Of a stretch of 64,000 nt of DNA, positions 18,834 to 29,794 are shown in pieces. The position numbers and the translations under genes were made by a program. Position 1 is the first letter of the stretch. Every line of letters begins with the position of its first letter. The notes beneath the pieces were generated by a model that made no database searches, was not told the origin of the DNA, and was given only the letters and a program-made list of their open reading frames with translations. Origin of the DNA: Lactuca virosa (taxonomy: Eukaryota; Streptophyta; Magnoliopsida; Asterales; Asteraceae); assembly GCA_928212115.1 (NCBI GenBank), contig CAKMRJ010005523.1:145107148-145171147 (forward strand), in the 5' to 3' direction.

Positions 18834-21330
18834 TACTACAATAAAAATTACCTTAACTTGGGCTCCCATGACATTAATTTGTGGACAATTATACTTACAT
18901 AGGGTTACACACACAGTCATAGAGGGAGAGAGATTAAACGTTGGTGGTGGTGATTTTTTGGAGTGAGGATGAGTTACCTGTTTGCAATGGCAACCGAAGT
19001 CTTGTGGCTTCTTGACAGGGATTTTCCAATAGTCAGATACAGTCTCACCGAAAAATCAATTTTTAACAAATCTGACACAAACATGTGAATTTGCATTTAG
19101 AATCAAGTGAAACATAAAACTTATAGAAGATTAACCTAAAATTGAGGAATTTAGTCGATATAAAACATCAATCTAGCATATCTGAAGCCAACATATATTA
19201 ATGTTTAAAAACAAAAGCAACATAAAACATAAACATTAATATGGGAGATATGGAGAAAGGGAAAAGACGTACGTTTTTGCATCCTCAATTTGATCTCTAT
19301 ACGAAGTCTCTAAAAGGTGGGGGTGATGGTTTCCACATATCCAAATCCAACAACGAAGAATGTAATTCTCCGGGATGAGATGTATATGAAGTAATTATGC
19401 TTTCTTTACATAAAATCATATTCATCCGACCTCCGGGTGATGAATTCTACATCACCAAAGAACATAAATTAATCGTAATAATTTCTTCATAAATTAACCC
19501 ACCAAATATTTGGTATAATCACCATCTGAGTGGTGAAGTTTGATTTGGCTAAATTACCAAAAAGTCAATCAGATATGGTAATATTCAACAATTCTAATAT
19601 TTTATAGAACCTCTAACCTCAAATCAAAGAAAATAAATTGAAATTACCAGAAGCGCATTTGTATCGTTTTGGTCTGTTGGTGTTTAGGGTTGACATCTAT
19701 CTCCCTCCTTTTGCCATCTCCTTCTCAGGGAGTCGTCAGATGCGTGACGGGCATCTATCGACAAGTAGATGGAAATTCAAGCATTAGTTGGCATGAGAGA
19801 ACATTAGAATCCGGTGAAGTATGTATCGAGCAAAAACAACCGAAGTGATAATCGGAGATGCAAGGAAGGCGCCAGACGGAAATCCGAATACATCAGCAAA
19901 AAGGAAACACCATGTCGAAAGGGAGTGGGAGGGAGGAAGGGGCATCCGATGGTGTTTTCTTGGTGACACAGCGTAATCTTCCCTGCCTCCGTGAAAGGCT
20001 ATATGCCGAACTCAATTCTTCAAAAGACTGAAAGGACATAGCGATTTGGTGAAGAACGAAAAGTAGATGAAAACAGTTTAGGGGGGAGTGAAGACCCCTG
20101 GTTGGAACGACAAAAACGAAACGGTGGAAGAGAAACCCGGGTGATGTTAATAGGTGAAATAGAGATTCGTCGTTGGGGAGATGTCAACGACTTTACAGAT
20201 ATAGAAGACAGTGGTATCTATCCGATGGGGCAGAGGGAGAACCAAAGAGGATAGAAGAGAGAAGGTGGAGCGTATCTGATTGGATTTCATTGGAGAATAA
20301 AACGGTGAATAAGAAGAAGAAGACACGTATTCAACCACAACCACCCATAGACCAGAAAAGAAAAAGAGGTCCAATAGGAAGCAATTATTGTTCGTAAGGG
20401 AACATGGGATTTATATATATAAAGAATAATTAAATAGTAATTTTATAATAAATCTAAAAAATGATTTTAAATATTATTATTATATTGAACGAGATAATGT
20501 TGGAACTTGGAGTTGTTTTTCCTATACAAAGTTATGTAGTAAAAATAGAATGAAGTGTAAGTTGTTAAAAATAACTAAGTCGTTAGTGTTATCTATTAAA
20601 TAATAATTTCGTACTAAATTAAAAAGTTGATCTTAAATATTATCAATATGTAGAACAAATGATAAGATAGACATATTTTATAAGATTGAAACTTCAAATT
20701 GTAATAGTTACATGTTTGTAAACTCGGCCAACTGGGCCAAAAGACTCGAGTATTTATCAAACTCGGTCCAAATCGGTCAAACACATACCGATTCAACTCA
20801 TTATATGCGACAACATAATTTTTTTATTGAAAACACGGTTTGAACCATAAAAAAACCGGTCCAAAACCATTTTTGGAAATCTAAACCTTAACTGGACACT
20901 TTCTAACAAAGATCGTCTCACCAAAGAATACTCGCAACGTTCTACAAAGACATACACAAGGAAGTTATCATGGCTTAGTCCCTTTGAAACATTTCACAAT
21001 CTTTTCTATTTATAGAGGATGAGACATTTTCTTGTTTTCTCTGATCATCAATGTTAGCTAAATAAAATAAATAAATAAACATTATCCAAAAAAAAATTGT
21101 GTTCAATAATCCAGTAAGTTATTATCCAAAAAAGTAAATTATTATTGAATAATTTTTTGTTAAATCCCAAAATCATAAATCTCGTTTTGTTTATATGTAT
21201 TTTCATGATTCAAAATCTCATTATAATATGAATTCATCTATAAAATATAATCGAGCATACATTTTGTGCTGATGAATCAAATGAATATTCTAAACAATTA
21301 TAATTTTATGGTTAGGTAGATGTTTTTTTT

Positions 21331-21337
<7 letters not shown>
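18834..21337. other. Unassigned AT-rich sequence
   Basis: No recognisable gene. Short open frames at 19784-19969, 20147-20374 and 20173-20397 have no motif I can name. A GC-richer part at about 19660-20400 could be the 5' region of an unrecognised gene or an old element. Sequence at about 20710-20900 has mixed CGGTCCAAA / TTTGAACC motifs suggestive of a small decayed transposon, but no clear borders were found. Confidence 0.3.

Positions 21338-21413
<76 letters not shown>
21338..21413. repeat. (TA)n microsatellite
   Basis: Uninterrupted TA dinucleotide run of about 75 bp. Confidence 0.95.
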
Positions 21414-21417
<4 letters not shown>

Positions 21418-21503
21418 TAACTAATTTATAATATTACTAGAAAGAAATTGAAAATCCATGAGACTTTCAAATGAATGTAGTAAAAGGAAAAATGATTTTT
21501 TTT

Positions 21504-21879
21504 AGTATAGTATAATGAAAATAGAACGTTCAGTTATATTTTTCCAAGAACTTTAATATTCGGAAAAGTTTATATGGGTAGAAAATGATTAATGAATTAT
21601 GTTATTTTTTAAACTTTTAGAGAGACCTTCATTTAAAAAATAAAAGAGTTTATTAAGTTTTGTATATCATGACGATGTGGGACCAAATTTTCTTTATCAT
21701 ATGTTTTTTTGTGTCATGTTTTTTAATCCTACATTGGTTAAGAGAACAAAGTTGAAGTGAAAGCAAGCAACTATAAATAAAGAGACTAACATATTTTTTA
21801 TTCCCACATTGCTTAAGAAACAAACTCAAGGGAATACAAACATTTATAAGTAAATAGGCTAAAACATTTTCTATTATAT
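21504..21879 (+). repeat. Direct repeat copy 1 with snRNA-promoter-like modules
   Basis: Near-copy of 22047-22387. It includes two TCCYACATTG boxes followed at 33-35 bp by TATA-like motifs: 21727-21736 with TATAAATA at 21772-21779, and 21802-21811 with TATAAG at 21845-21850. This resembles the upstream sequence element (RTCCCACATCG) plus TATA layout of plant snRNA genes. An exact GTCCCACATCG also lies on the minus strand at about 21678-21688. No U-snRNA sequence was recognised downstream. Confidence 0.6.
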
Positions 21880-22046
21880 CTTTATTTTATTGTGTTCTTA
21901 ATAGTAACCGATTTAGACATCAATTACAACATTCTAGGAACCAATAATATTCAGACGTTCATTGTAAAAAATTATGTATACGTGTGGTGACGATTCGAAA
22001 GAAGTTTACATGTATCACAACACATTGGACTATGGAAAACGACATA

Positions 22047-22387
22047 CTATAGTATGATGATAATAGAATGTTTAATTATATTTTTCCAAGAACTTTAATA
22101 TTCATAAAAGTTTATAAGGGTAGAAAATGATTAATGAATTATGTTGATATTTAAGCTTTTAGGGATATTTAGTTAGAGAATAACAAAGTTTATTAAGTTT
22201 TGTATATCATGATGATCTCGTGTTATGTTTTTTATCCCATATTGGTTAAGAAACAAAGTTGAAGTGAGAGCAAGCAACTATAAATAAAGAGACTAGCATA
22301 TTTTTTATCCCATATTTCTTAAGAAACAAAACTCAAGTGAATACAAACATCTGCAAGTAAAGAGGTTAAAACTTTTTCTCTTATAAT
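22047..22387 (+). repeat. Direct repeat copy 2 with snRNA-promoter-like modules
   Basis: Diverged duplicate of 21504-21879 with small indels. TCCCATATTG (22235-22244) is followed 34 bp later by TATAAATA (22279-22286). A second TCCCATATTT (22308-22317) has lost its TATA partner. It ends near a GCAACGCGCGGGTATTCG tail. Confidence 0.6.
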
Positions 22388-23009
22388 TACGTATGCAACG
22401 CGCGGGTATTCGCTTAGTAAATAATTAAATGAAAAGAACTTGAAAATCAAAGTACCATGTAACTTGTGATAGTAAGTTGCTATAATTTGGATGCATGAAA
22501 ATGGAAAAAGACTAGAAATAAAATTGGAAGGTAGTATGTAGCATTCAACTTCTTTGGCCACGGCTGCTGATTTTGGCATTGAGGAAACCATAACATTTTT
22601 TTTTGGTTATGGATTATCAGTAAATACAATGTGTATACCTATTATATGCCTTTTATTGCTATTTATAGACTTTCCGATTTCTTCTAATTGTTTAACTTGT
22701 AATTGAAACATTATTATCAAATTTTGTTTTAACTTGTAATTGAGAAAGGTTATGTTGTATTCTATATATTGGAGTTTAAATGAAAGTTGGATGTTATAAA
22801 AATGGAAAACTCGAAAACTAGAGTAACTTGTGATCCTTGAAATTGCAAATTTATATGAAAGTGAGTTTCTATTATAGATCTGGAAAATTAATGTGCACTT
22901 TGAAAACCTTCAAATTTTCAGATACACTCTCCATGTTTTGACTAGTTCTCCTCGGTACACAAGTGATGGAAATGAGGCTCCTACTCCACATATTTGTTAA
23001 AATCATAAA
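22388..23009. other. Unassigned sequence
   Basis: AT-rich, no supported gene. A minus-strand frame at 22319-22591 begins MVSSMPKSAAVAKEVECYI, which could be a small exon but is not recognised. Confidence 0.3.
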
Positions 23010-23270
23010 GATATTCTTCTAGTTATGCCTATAGATGGCCTTGGCCAACATATATCTCCTATGGAGTATCATACTATCCTTAAATATCGGCTCATTAATA
23101 TTTCCATCTAACGAGGTCTGTCTAGTGTGTCGCAAGACAAGTTTGGACTCTTTTGAAGAGCATCTGGTTCATTGTAAAGAATTCATGGGGTTCAAATACC
23201 AACACAATATAGTTAAGGATGTTTTGTTTGAAAATTTTAAGCGTGTTGGGGTTTTCACCAAGAAAGAAGC
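23010..23270 (+). pseudogene. Zinc-binding retroelement-like gene fragment, cut by element A
   Basis: The reading from 23024 (MPIDGLGQHISPMEYHTILKY) shifts frame near 23105 and continues as NEVCLVCRKTSLDSFEEH then LVHCKEFMGFKYQHNIVKDV, ending ..FTKKEA at 23270. The CX2C...HX3C cluster followed by KYQHN is a pattern I recall from a widespread family of plant hypothetical proteins that combine a zinc-binding segment with an RPAD-type nuclease-like motif, probably from the C-terminus of a non-LTR retroelement (recall, not searched). The next codons appear at 55826-55836 on the far side of element A, so the 32.6-kb insertion split this fragment. Confidence 0.6.
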
Positions 23271-23438
23271 TATGACATCCCCAATTTTCTCGGACAGAAA
23301 AGACCATTTTTATCTATGCTTATTTTAAATCAAAATAATCTTTTGTAATACGAAATTTATCCCATAAAGTATTTCCGAAGAAATGTTTTTCATTGGCTAT
23401 TAAAAACTTGGAATGTCATAAATGATACAAGAAACATA

Positions 23439-24285
23439 TGTTGGATTAGGTTTCTAAGCCCATAACTATAATTGGTATAAACTTGAATTCATGGTAGCAC
23501 AGTCCTTTTGGGTTGCCCTCAAACTAGCAATTGGATAAGATGATTTTCGGAGAGAGAGGTTGATTTATTATTTGACTAATAAATTGAAATAAATAATTTA
23601 TTAATATATTATGAGAATAATATATTAATTATAAATAGTAATATTTAATTAATAATTAATCAGAAATTAATTGAAATTAATTTTGAGATTAAAGGAATTC
23701 ATTAAAAGTGAAGGGTCTAAATTACAATTGTTTAATAGTTGAACAAAAGGCTCCAGAACCTTCCACACATGGGGCGGACGGTTTTAGGAGGGATATTATA
23801 GGGTTTCTAGAATATTCCATGTGGATAATAGGAAAGAAGATAATTATCAAATTTGAATTAATATTATTTAATTCAAATTAGGATTATCTAGGGTTTCCTG
23901 GTACCACTATATAAGGACCCTTAGAGCCTCTAAATTTTGGCCACCATATCATTCCAAGGGATAGCCAAAATTTTGTTCCTACCCTCTCCTCTCTCCGTAA
24001 TATTCCTCTTGCTAGCTTGGGTGTGATTCCACTTGAGGCACGACATTTGTGGTGCTTGCTTCCAAGAGATCTTTCAAAGGAAATTTATAGATGTTTACTA
24101 TAACAACTAAAAGGTATGTAACCCTAAACCTTCTCTTTAGTAATTTTGAAAATTATCTAGGGTTTCTAGGGTTCTTATTTTGATGTTCATAGTTATAGGT
24201 TCAATAGTGAAAACATAGATCTTGTTTTAGGTTGCATGCACACTTAAGAGTTTTAAGTTTGTTTTGTTATGCCTAAAACCCATCA
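23439..24285 (+). mobile_element. Solo LTR (847 bp), TSD ACATA
   Basis: TGTTGGATTAGG...CCCATCA is flanked by ACATA at 23434-23438 and 24286-24290, a perfect 5-bp duplication. The interrupted host reads straight through when compared with 28060-28075. Its first 80 bp resemble the reverse complement of the C-family LTR end. No internal domain remains, so it is a solo LTR left by recombination. Confidence 0.9.
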
Positions 24286-24872
24286 ACATAAAAATAAATG
24301 TAATCATTACAGACCTTACAATATCTTTTATACTATGACCCATATTTCCTCGAATCTCTCATCGGATCCAAACATCATTATCTTTGTACTGCTTCCTATG
24401 ATACAAAGAAACTAAGTGGGTTAGGTTGGGAAACTTGGTGAGTACATAGGTTTTTCAACCCACAATAATATAATTAATCTTTTTTGTAATTATTTATCAA
24501 ACAATTATCTCGGTTACCCATCCCCGTTTTCTTCTATATTCATTTCTATGGAAATATCCTAAGGATCATCGCCAATATCACATTTTCTTACCTATTCATC
24601 ACTAAGGACCTCTCCAAAGGATCATCGCCTACATCGTATAGACAATGTTGCTTTGGGGATTCCTACACAATACATGTCAGTAGAGTATATCGCAAGAACG
24701 GGTAGTTCATCACCTACAGGTTGTGAACCTGCCAGTGTTCCACAAGACCATTTAAAATAGTTTGTGGTCGTCGTCTATACTCTGTTAGATGACTTCATCG
24801 CAATCGCAAGTGAAAGTCATGGAATCTCCTAATCATCTCACATCTCCCATCTCTCATTGCCCATCACTACCC

Positions 24873-24873
<1 letters not shown>

Positions 24874-24940
<67 letters not shown>
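24874..24940. repeat. (TA)n microsatellite in element A LTR
   Basis: TA run at the same LTR position that in the right-hand LTR of A is interrupted by the fold-back insertion (28707-32856). Confidence 0.95.
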
Positions 24941-24943
<3 letters not shown>

Positions 24944-26345
24944 AGTACGAAAACACTTATATAATTATCATGTAAAATCATGGCATATACATTCATCCAA
25001 CACATCATAGATAATAGGCACATACAAGATTTATTCATCTAATTACTTCACATCTAAGTGTAAGATGAAAGTAACTATGCACTCACTTGCTAAAAATGGA
25101 TGCCTTGAAATTTGGGCAACGTTTCGCCTTAGAACTTAGCTTTTCCCTTGACGTGGCCTAGGTATAATTATTACTAAGTCTTAGTATGATATTCCTCATG
25201 ACTAATGATAGTCTAGATTCCTCAAAAATCATAATGTCTACATCAAGATCAATCAAGTAAGGAACAAACACGTATGATCATATCGAAGGTAGGGTCCGTT
25301 TGGTATACAAACTATACTCTTTGGAAATCCCACTTTAAACAACTCACTAAATCCAACCTAGACATCATCCCCGTAGGTAGATCAATCAATATAATGAGTT
25401 GGAATTACCGATATATATTATTTATAGGTTCATAATAACGATTATGAGCATAAATATAAGTTACACTTGAAATAAAATGAGTGTAGCTACAGATATTCTA
25501 TAGAGAAAACCGGAAGATTGCACTAGCAGAACTTCGACTCAAGAGTTCCGACTAGTCAAGCTTCTAGTTATCCCAGAGCCTAGGTAAAAGGTTTAGAAGT
25601 CCGAAAAAGTTGGAGCTTAAGAACCATATAGTTTTTTCAGAGAGAGATAAGAGAGTATGGGATGGGAATGAAGAAATTTGAAGGGGCATGTATAGTTGAA
25701 TAGGTACGTACCACGTGCAGACAAGTGGCTCGCCTTGCAAGTTGAGCGACATTGATCCAACCCCTTGCTACCACGTGTCAGGTCCAGATTCGCCCACGTC
25801 ACCATGTCGGCCGCAAGGGGCGCGACGTGCGAAGTTCTGATTTTTCTAAAAGTCATATATTCTTCATACGAGCTTTGTTTTCGACGTTCTTTATATCCAC
25901 GCATAACTATCGACAAGATCTACAACGTTTAGATTTCGTCGGGTAATTTTCCCTTTATTTTTAAAGTTATATTTTTAACAGACTTAGACTGTTAAAGTCC
26001 GTATATAAATCACAACTTTCCCATATGATCTTCGCTCTCGATTGTCTTTATATTGACGAGATCTTCGACTCTCGTTTAGCTTGTTTTTCCCAATAATCGA
26101 CTGATGTAAAATTCAGTTTCTGTGTCACACACTGTTGCAGTGAAACTTTGAAAAATCATAACTTCCTCTTATGAAGTCAGATTTGGACGTTCCCTATATG
26201 CACGCTCTCGGTTTAACGACTACTATGACTTTCATTTATACTATTTTCCCTAGATAATCTTCTATTGAAAACATCTATTTATTGTCGTGACGAATAATTA
26301 TCCTATTGTTCTTTAATCATATGGCCCTATCTTGCAGGCGTTACA

Positions 26346-27901
26346 CTTATCTCCCCCTTAGGATGATTACGTCCCAAAATCATCAGCAAAACGAGTATTG
26401 TATAATGTATGCATGTTACCTTTCCATCCTATGTATTAAATGTAACTCCTTTTCCTTCTAACTCTTGGATTCCTTAACTTCTGGCTGTGTTCAACCCTGT
26501 ACCCGCTCTTTAGTCTCTGTCAGACCTTAAGTCCTAATCTTTGAGTTACATACTTGATCTTCACCGGATATTCCTGCTCCTCCTCGAACATAATCATTCC
26601 ATGATGAGGTATTTACTTTGGTTAACATACATAACAAATGGTCATACCCTAATGGCTTTCCATTGCATGATGTAATTGGCTAGACTTAGGCCTCTCTGAG
26701 TCAGAATCTAGCATGGAGGATACCTTCCTTCATGTTTTAATGTGGTACAACCACATCATTGCATTTCTAGCTACTGTCTTCTTAGTCTTGATTGTGATAC
26801 TTATGTCGATCAATTCGATTATCTTTCCCTTCAATCTATTAACTAAAGTCGGATGCTACATTGAACTTGGTTCTCTGAACCGAGTAACTCACTTCGTAGC
26901 TTTTATCTTGGTCGGACTCGATTTGTTATGACCACTATGGTCAGAATAATATTCATCTTTTTAGTCATTACCGAAATGATGGTAACGACGGACATCAACA
27001 AAACGAATTCAACTACTAGTGCCTTAGTAACCTTGTCACTCATCCTGATTTAAGTACGAATCCTGTGCTTCCGGTAGTACGAGCCTATACTGCCTTCCAC
27101 ACCTACTCCTACTTGTCCCAAGAATTGTCTTGCAGTCCCCATGTTACTACTCCTAAAAATCACAAAAGTAAGTTAACACATATGGATGTTTCCAAGCAAT
27201 CATATACAACAAATATCCCTAGACTCTACTAGGATTTCTTCCATGCATATCTTTAACAACAGTTATGCTTTGACTTGGTTGGCGATGGAAAAGCAGACGA
27301 TGAGACGACTTCAGGGATTACACCAGCATTCTATCACCCCGCCAATCGAAAGTGTACTTCACATGTACCGTACTCCTCTAGACATACTATTATTTTACCA
27401 GACATATTCTAAAGGTATGATACCACTCTAGATCTATAGTTATTATTTTCGATACCTTTTGATAAGTATTATTCACTATCGAAGTCTCCTTCTCGAAAAG
27501 TTAAATACTAGTTCTAATATAGCGATTTTACATTTAGAATCATGTTCACATAAAGTTTCTAAATCAAGGTCGGCAACAGACCTTAGACCCTTTCTAATAA
27601 TAACATTATAGGTAGGCAACTAAAGGCATCCTATAATACAAATCATTTAGCACATAATAAAAATTAAGGCACATTCCCTAAAGCATTCGAGTGCTTGTGT
27701 CAATTCAGGTATACTACCTAAAATTAAGGTACATTCCCTAAAGCATTCTAGTGTGTGTGTGTGTCAATTCAGGTATACTACCTAAAATAAAATAGACACT
27801 CACCTCACAAACATTGCTTAACATTCTAAGTTTAAGTCTAGAAACAAGTCTAGAAATCCTCAAAATTATGAGTTCGCTTAAACTAATACTCTGATACCCA
27901 C
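26346..27901 (-). mobile_element. Interior of element A (1.56 kb, non-coding)
   Basis: A CTCCCCCTTAGG tract (minus: CCTAAGGGGGAG, a polypurine tract) at 26352-26363 next to the left LTR and a primer-binding-like TCTGATACCCA at 27890-27900 next to the right LTR define a minus-strand LTR element. The interior holds a Gypsy-type leader (the CTTCCACAC block at about 27095) and no gag, protease, RT or integrase. LTRs longer than the interior make it a LARD-like non-autonomous element. A 60-bp tandem duplication lies at 27661-27783. Open frames at 26713-26931 and 27186-27431 have no recognised product. Confidence 0.75.
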
Positions 27902-28703
27902 TGTGACATCCCCAATTTTCTGAGCCAGAAAAGACCATTTTTATTTATGCTTATTTTTAAATTAGAGTAATATTCGGTGAATGTAGAATTTGTCCCATAA
28001 AGTATTTCCGAAGAAATATTTTCATGGATTATTAAAAACTTAGGATGTCACAATTGATACAAGAAACATAAGCATAAACGTAATCATTACAGGCTTTACA
28101 ATATCTTATATACTATGACCTATATTTCCTCAAATCTCTTATCGGATCCAAACATCATTGTCTTTGTATTGCTTCCTGTGATACAAAGAAACTAAGTGGG
28201 TCAGGTTGGGAAACCTGGTGAGTACATAGGGTTTTCAACCCAAAATAATATAATTAATCTTGGTCAGGTTGGGAAACCTGGTGAGTACATAGGGTTTTCA
28301 ACCGACAATAATATAATTAATCTTTTGTTTAATTATCTATCAAACAATTATCCCAAGTACCCATTCCCGTTTTCTTTTATATTCAATTCTATAAAACTAT
28401 CCTAAGGATCATCGCCAACATTGCATTTTCTTACCTATTCATCGCTAAGGACCTCTCATAAGGATCATCGCCCACATCACATAAACAATGTTGCTGCGGG
28501 GATTCCTTTGTAGTACATGTCAATAGAGTACATCGCATGAATGGGTAGTTCATCACCTATATGTTGTGAACCTGACGGTATTCCACTGGACCGTTTAGAA
28601 TGGTTTGTGGTCAACATCTATACTCTGGTACATGACTACATGGAAATCATCGAAAGTGAAAGTCATGGCATCTCCTAATCATCTCTCATTTCCCATCACT
28701 ACC

Positions 28704-28706
<3 letters not shown>

Positions 28707-28753
<47 letters not shown>

Positions 28754-28804
28754 AGAGAGAGAGAGAGAGAGAGAGAGTGTGTGTGTGTGTGTGTGAGAGA
28801 GAGT
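28707..28804. repeat. Compound (TA)n(GA)n(GT)n(GA)n microsatellite
   Basis: Consecutive dinucleotide runs at the left edge of the fold-back element. Confidence 0.9.
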
Positions 28805-28855
28805 TAAGTTCAAATGAGAACAGTTATATAATTGAGAACGCGAGAACAAATCTGG

Positions 28856-28858
<3 letters not shown>

Positions 28859-28939
<81 letters not shown>
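28859..28939. repeat. (TA)n microsatellite
   Basis: TA run inside the left arm of the fold-back element. Confidence 0.95.
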
Positions 28940-28940
<1 letters not shown>

Positions 28941-29138
28941 CAAGGCCAAAGAACAAAAGACAAATAAGGGCTACACAAGACTAAAAACCAGAGGCAACGC
29001 TAAGGTGCGAAGGGAATGTAAAAACAACAATAGTTCCATATTAAGGTCCTTATATGGAATGTCAGAAAGGTCTCTATATAATCCATGAAAAGAAATGATG
29101 TTCCTTGCCATATCTGACGAATAGCAATTTTTTTGGAA

Positions 29139-29445
29139 AACAAAAAAACCCTAAAAAAACCCTAAAAATCATAAAAATGCATAAAAAAATACCTAGACAT
29201 TACAAGACTTTTTTTTGAATTTTTTTATCAAAAAATCGCAGCCTTTTTGACAATTTCGCTGAAAAAAATAAAGAATCAATTTTTTTTTTTTTTTTTGTAA
29301 AAAATTTTTTTTTCAAAATTTTTTTCAGGGATTTTATGTTAAAAGCTGCGATTTTTTGATAAAAAAATTTTGTGATCTCTAAGTATTTTTTTTATGCATT
29401 TTTATGATTTTTAGGGTTTTGTTAGGGTTTTTTTTGTTTTCCATA
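29139..29445. repeat. Inverted repeat, about 100-bp arms, A/T homopolymer-rich loop
   Basis: AAACCCTAAAAATCATAAA... on the left is mirrored by TTTATGATTTTTAGGGTTT on the right. The loop is made of long A and T runs, with TCAAAAAATCGCAGC (29229-29243) matched by GCTGCGATTTTTTGA (29345-29359). An RNA from it would form a strong hairpin. Confidence 0.8.
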
Positions 29446-29452
29446 GAACCTA

Positions 29453-29553
<101 letters not shown>

Positions 29554-29724
29554 CCGCAAAACCGTCCAGCGTACCGGCGCAACAAAGGAATGTAATATTC
29601 ATATGTGAATATAAACCAACTATACCGCAACCACCATTGGGGAACATATTTCTTTTTGTCGCAAAACCCTCAAGCGTACCGATGGAAGTGTTGGTGATGA
29701 TGAGGGACATTCATATATAAATAA

Positions 29725-29726
<2 letters not shown>

Positions 29727-29789
<63 letters not shown>
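29727..29789. repeat. (TA)n microsatellite, insertion site of solo LTR
   Basis: TA run directly before the solo LTR at 29790; the run resumes after it at 32474. Confidence 0.95.

Positions 29790-29794
<5 letters not shown>

Larger units (their letters stand above)
23271..26345 (-). mobile_element. 3' LTR of element A, with nested solo LTR
   Basis: It begins TATGACATCCCC (TG decayed to TA) and ends GCGTTACA. Without its own 852-bp insertion it is about 2.2 kb, matching the right LTR (27902-33006 plus 54525-55825) and the solo LTR D (46515-48772, opposite orientation). It contains a long (TA)n run at 24874-24940 and three modules CATAACTT..GTTC(T)TTATAT near 25850, 26005 and 26153. It is the 3' LTR because a polypurine-like tract lies just outside at 26346. 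Open frames inside it are not genes. Confidence 0.85.

Noticed and set aside
22388..22412. Second Helitron 3' end (GCAACGCGCGGGTATTCGCT)
   Set aside because: The tail reads CTTAGT rather than CTRRT and no matching TC-start could be found, so it does not meet the Helitron border rule.
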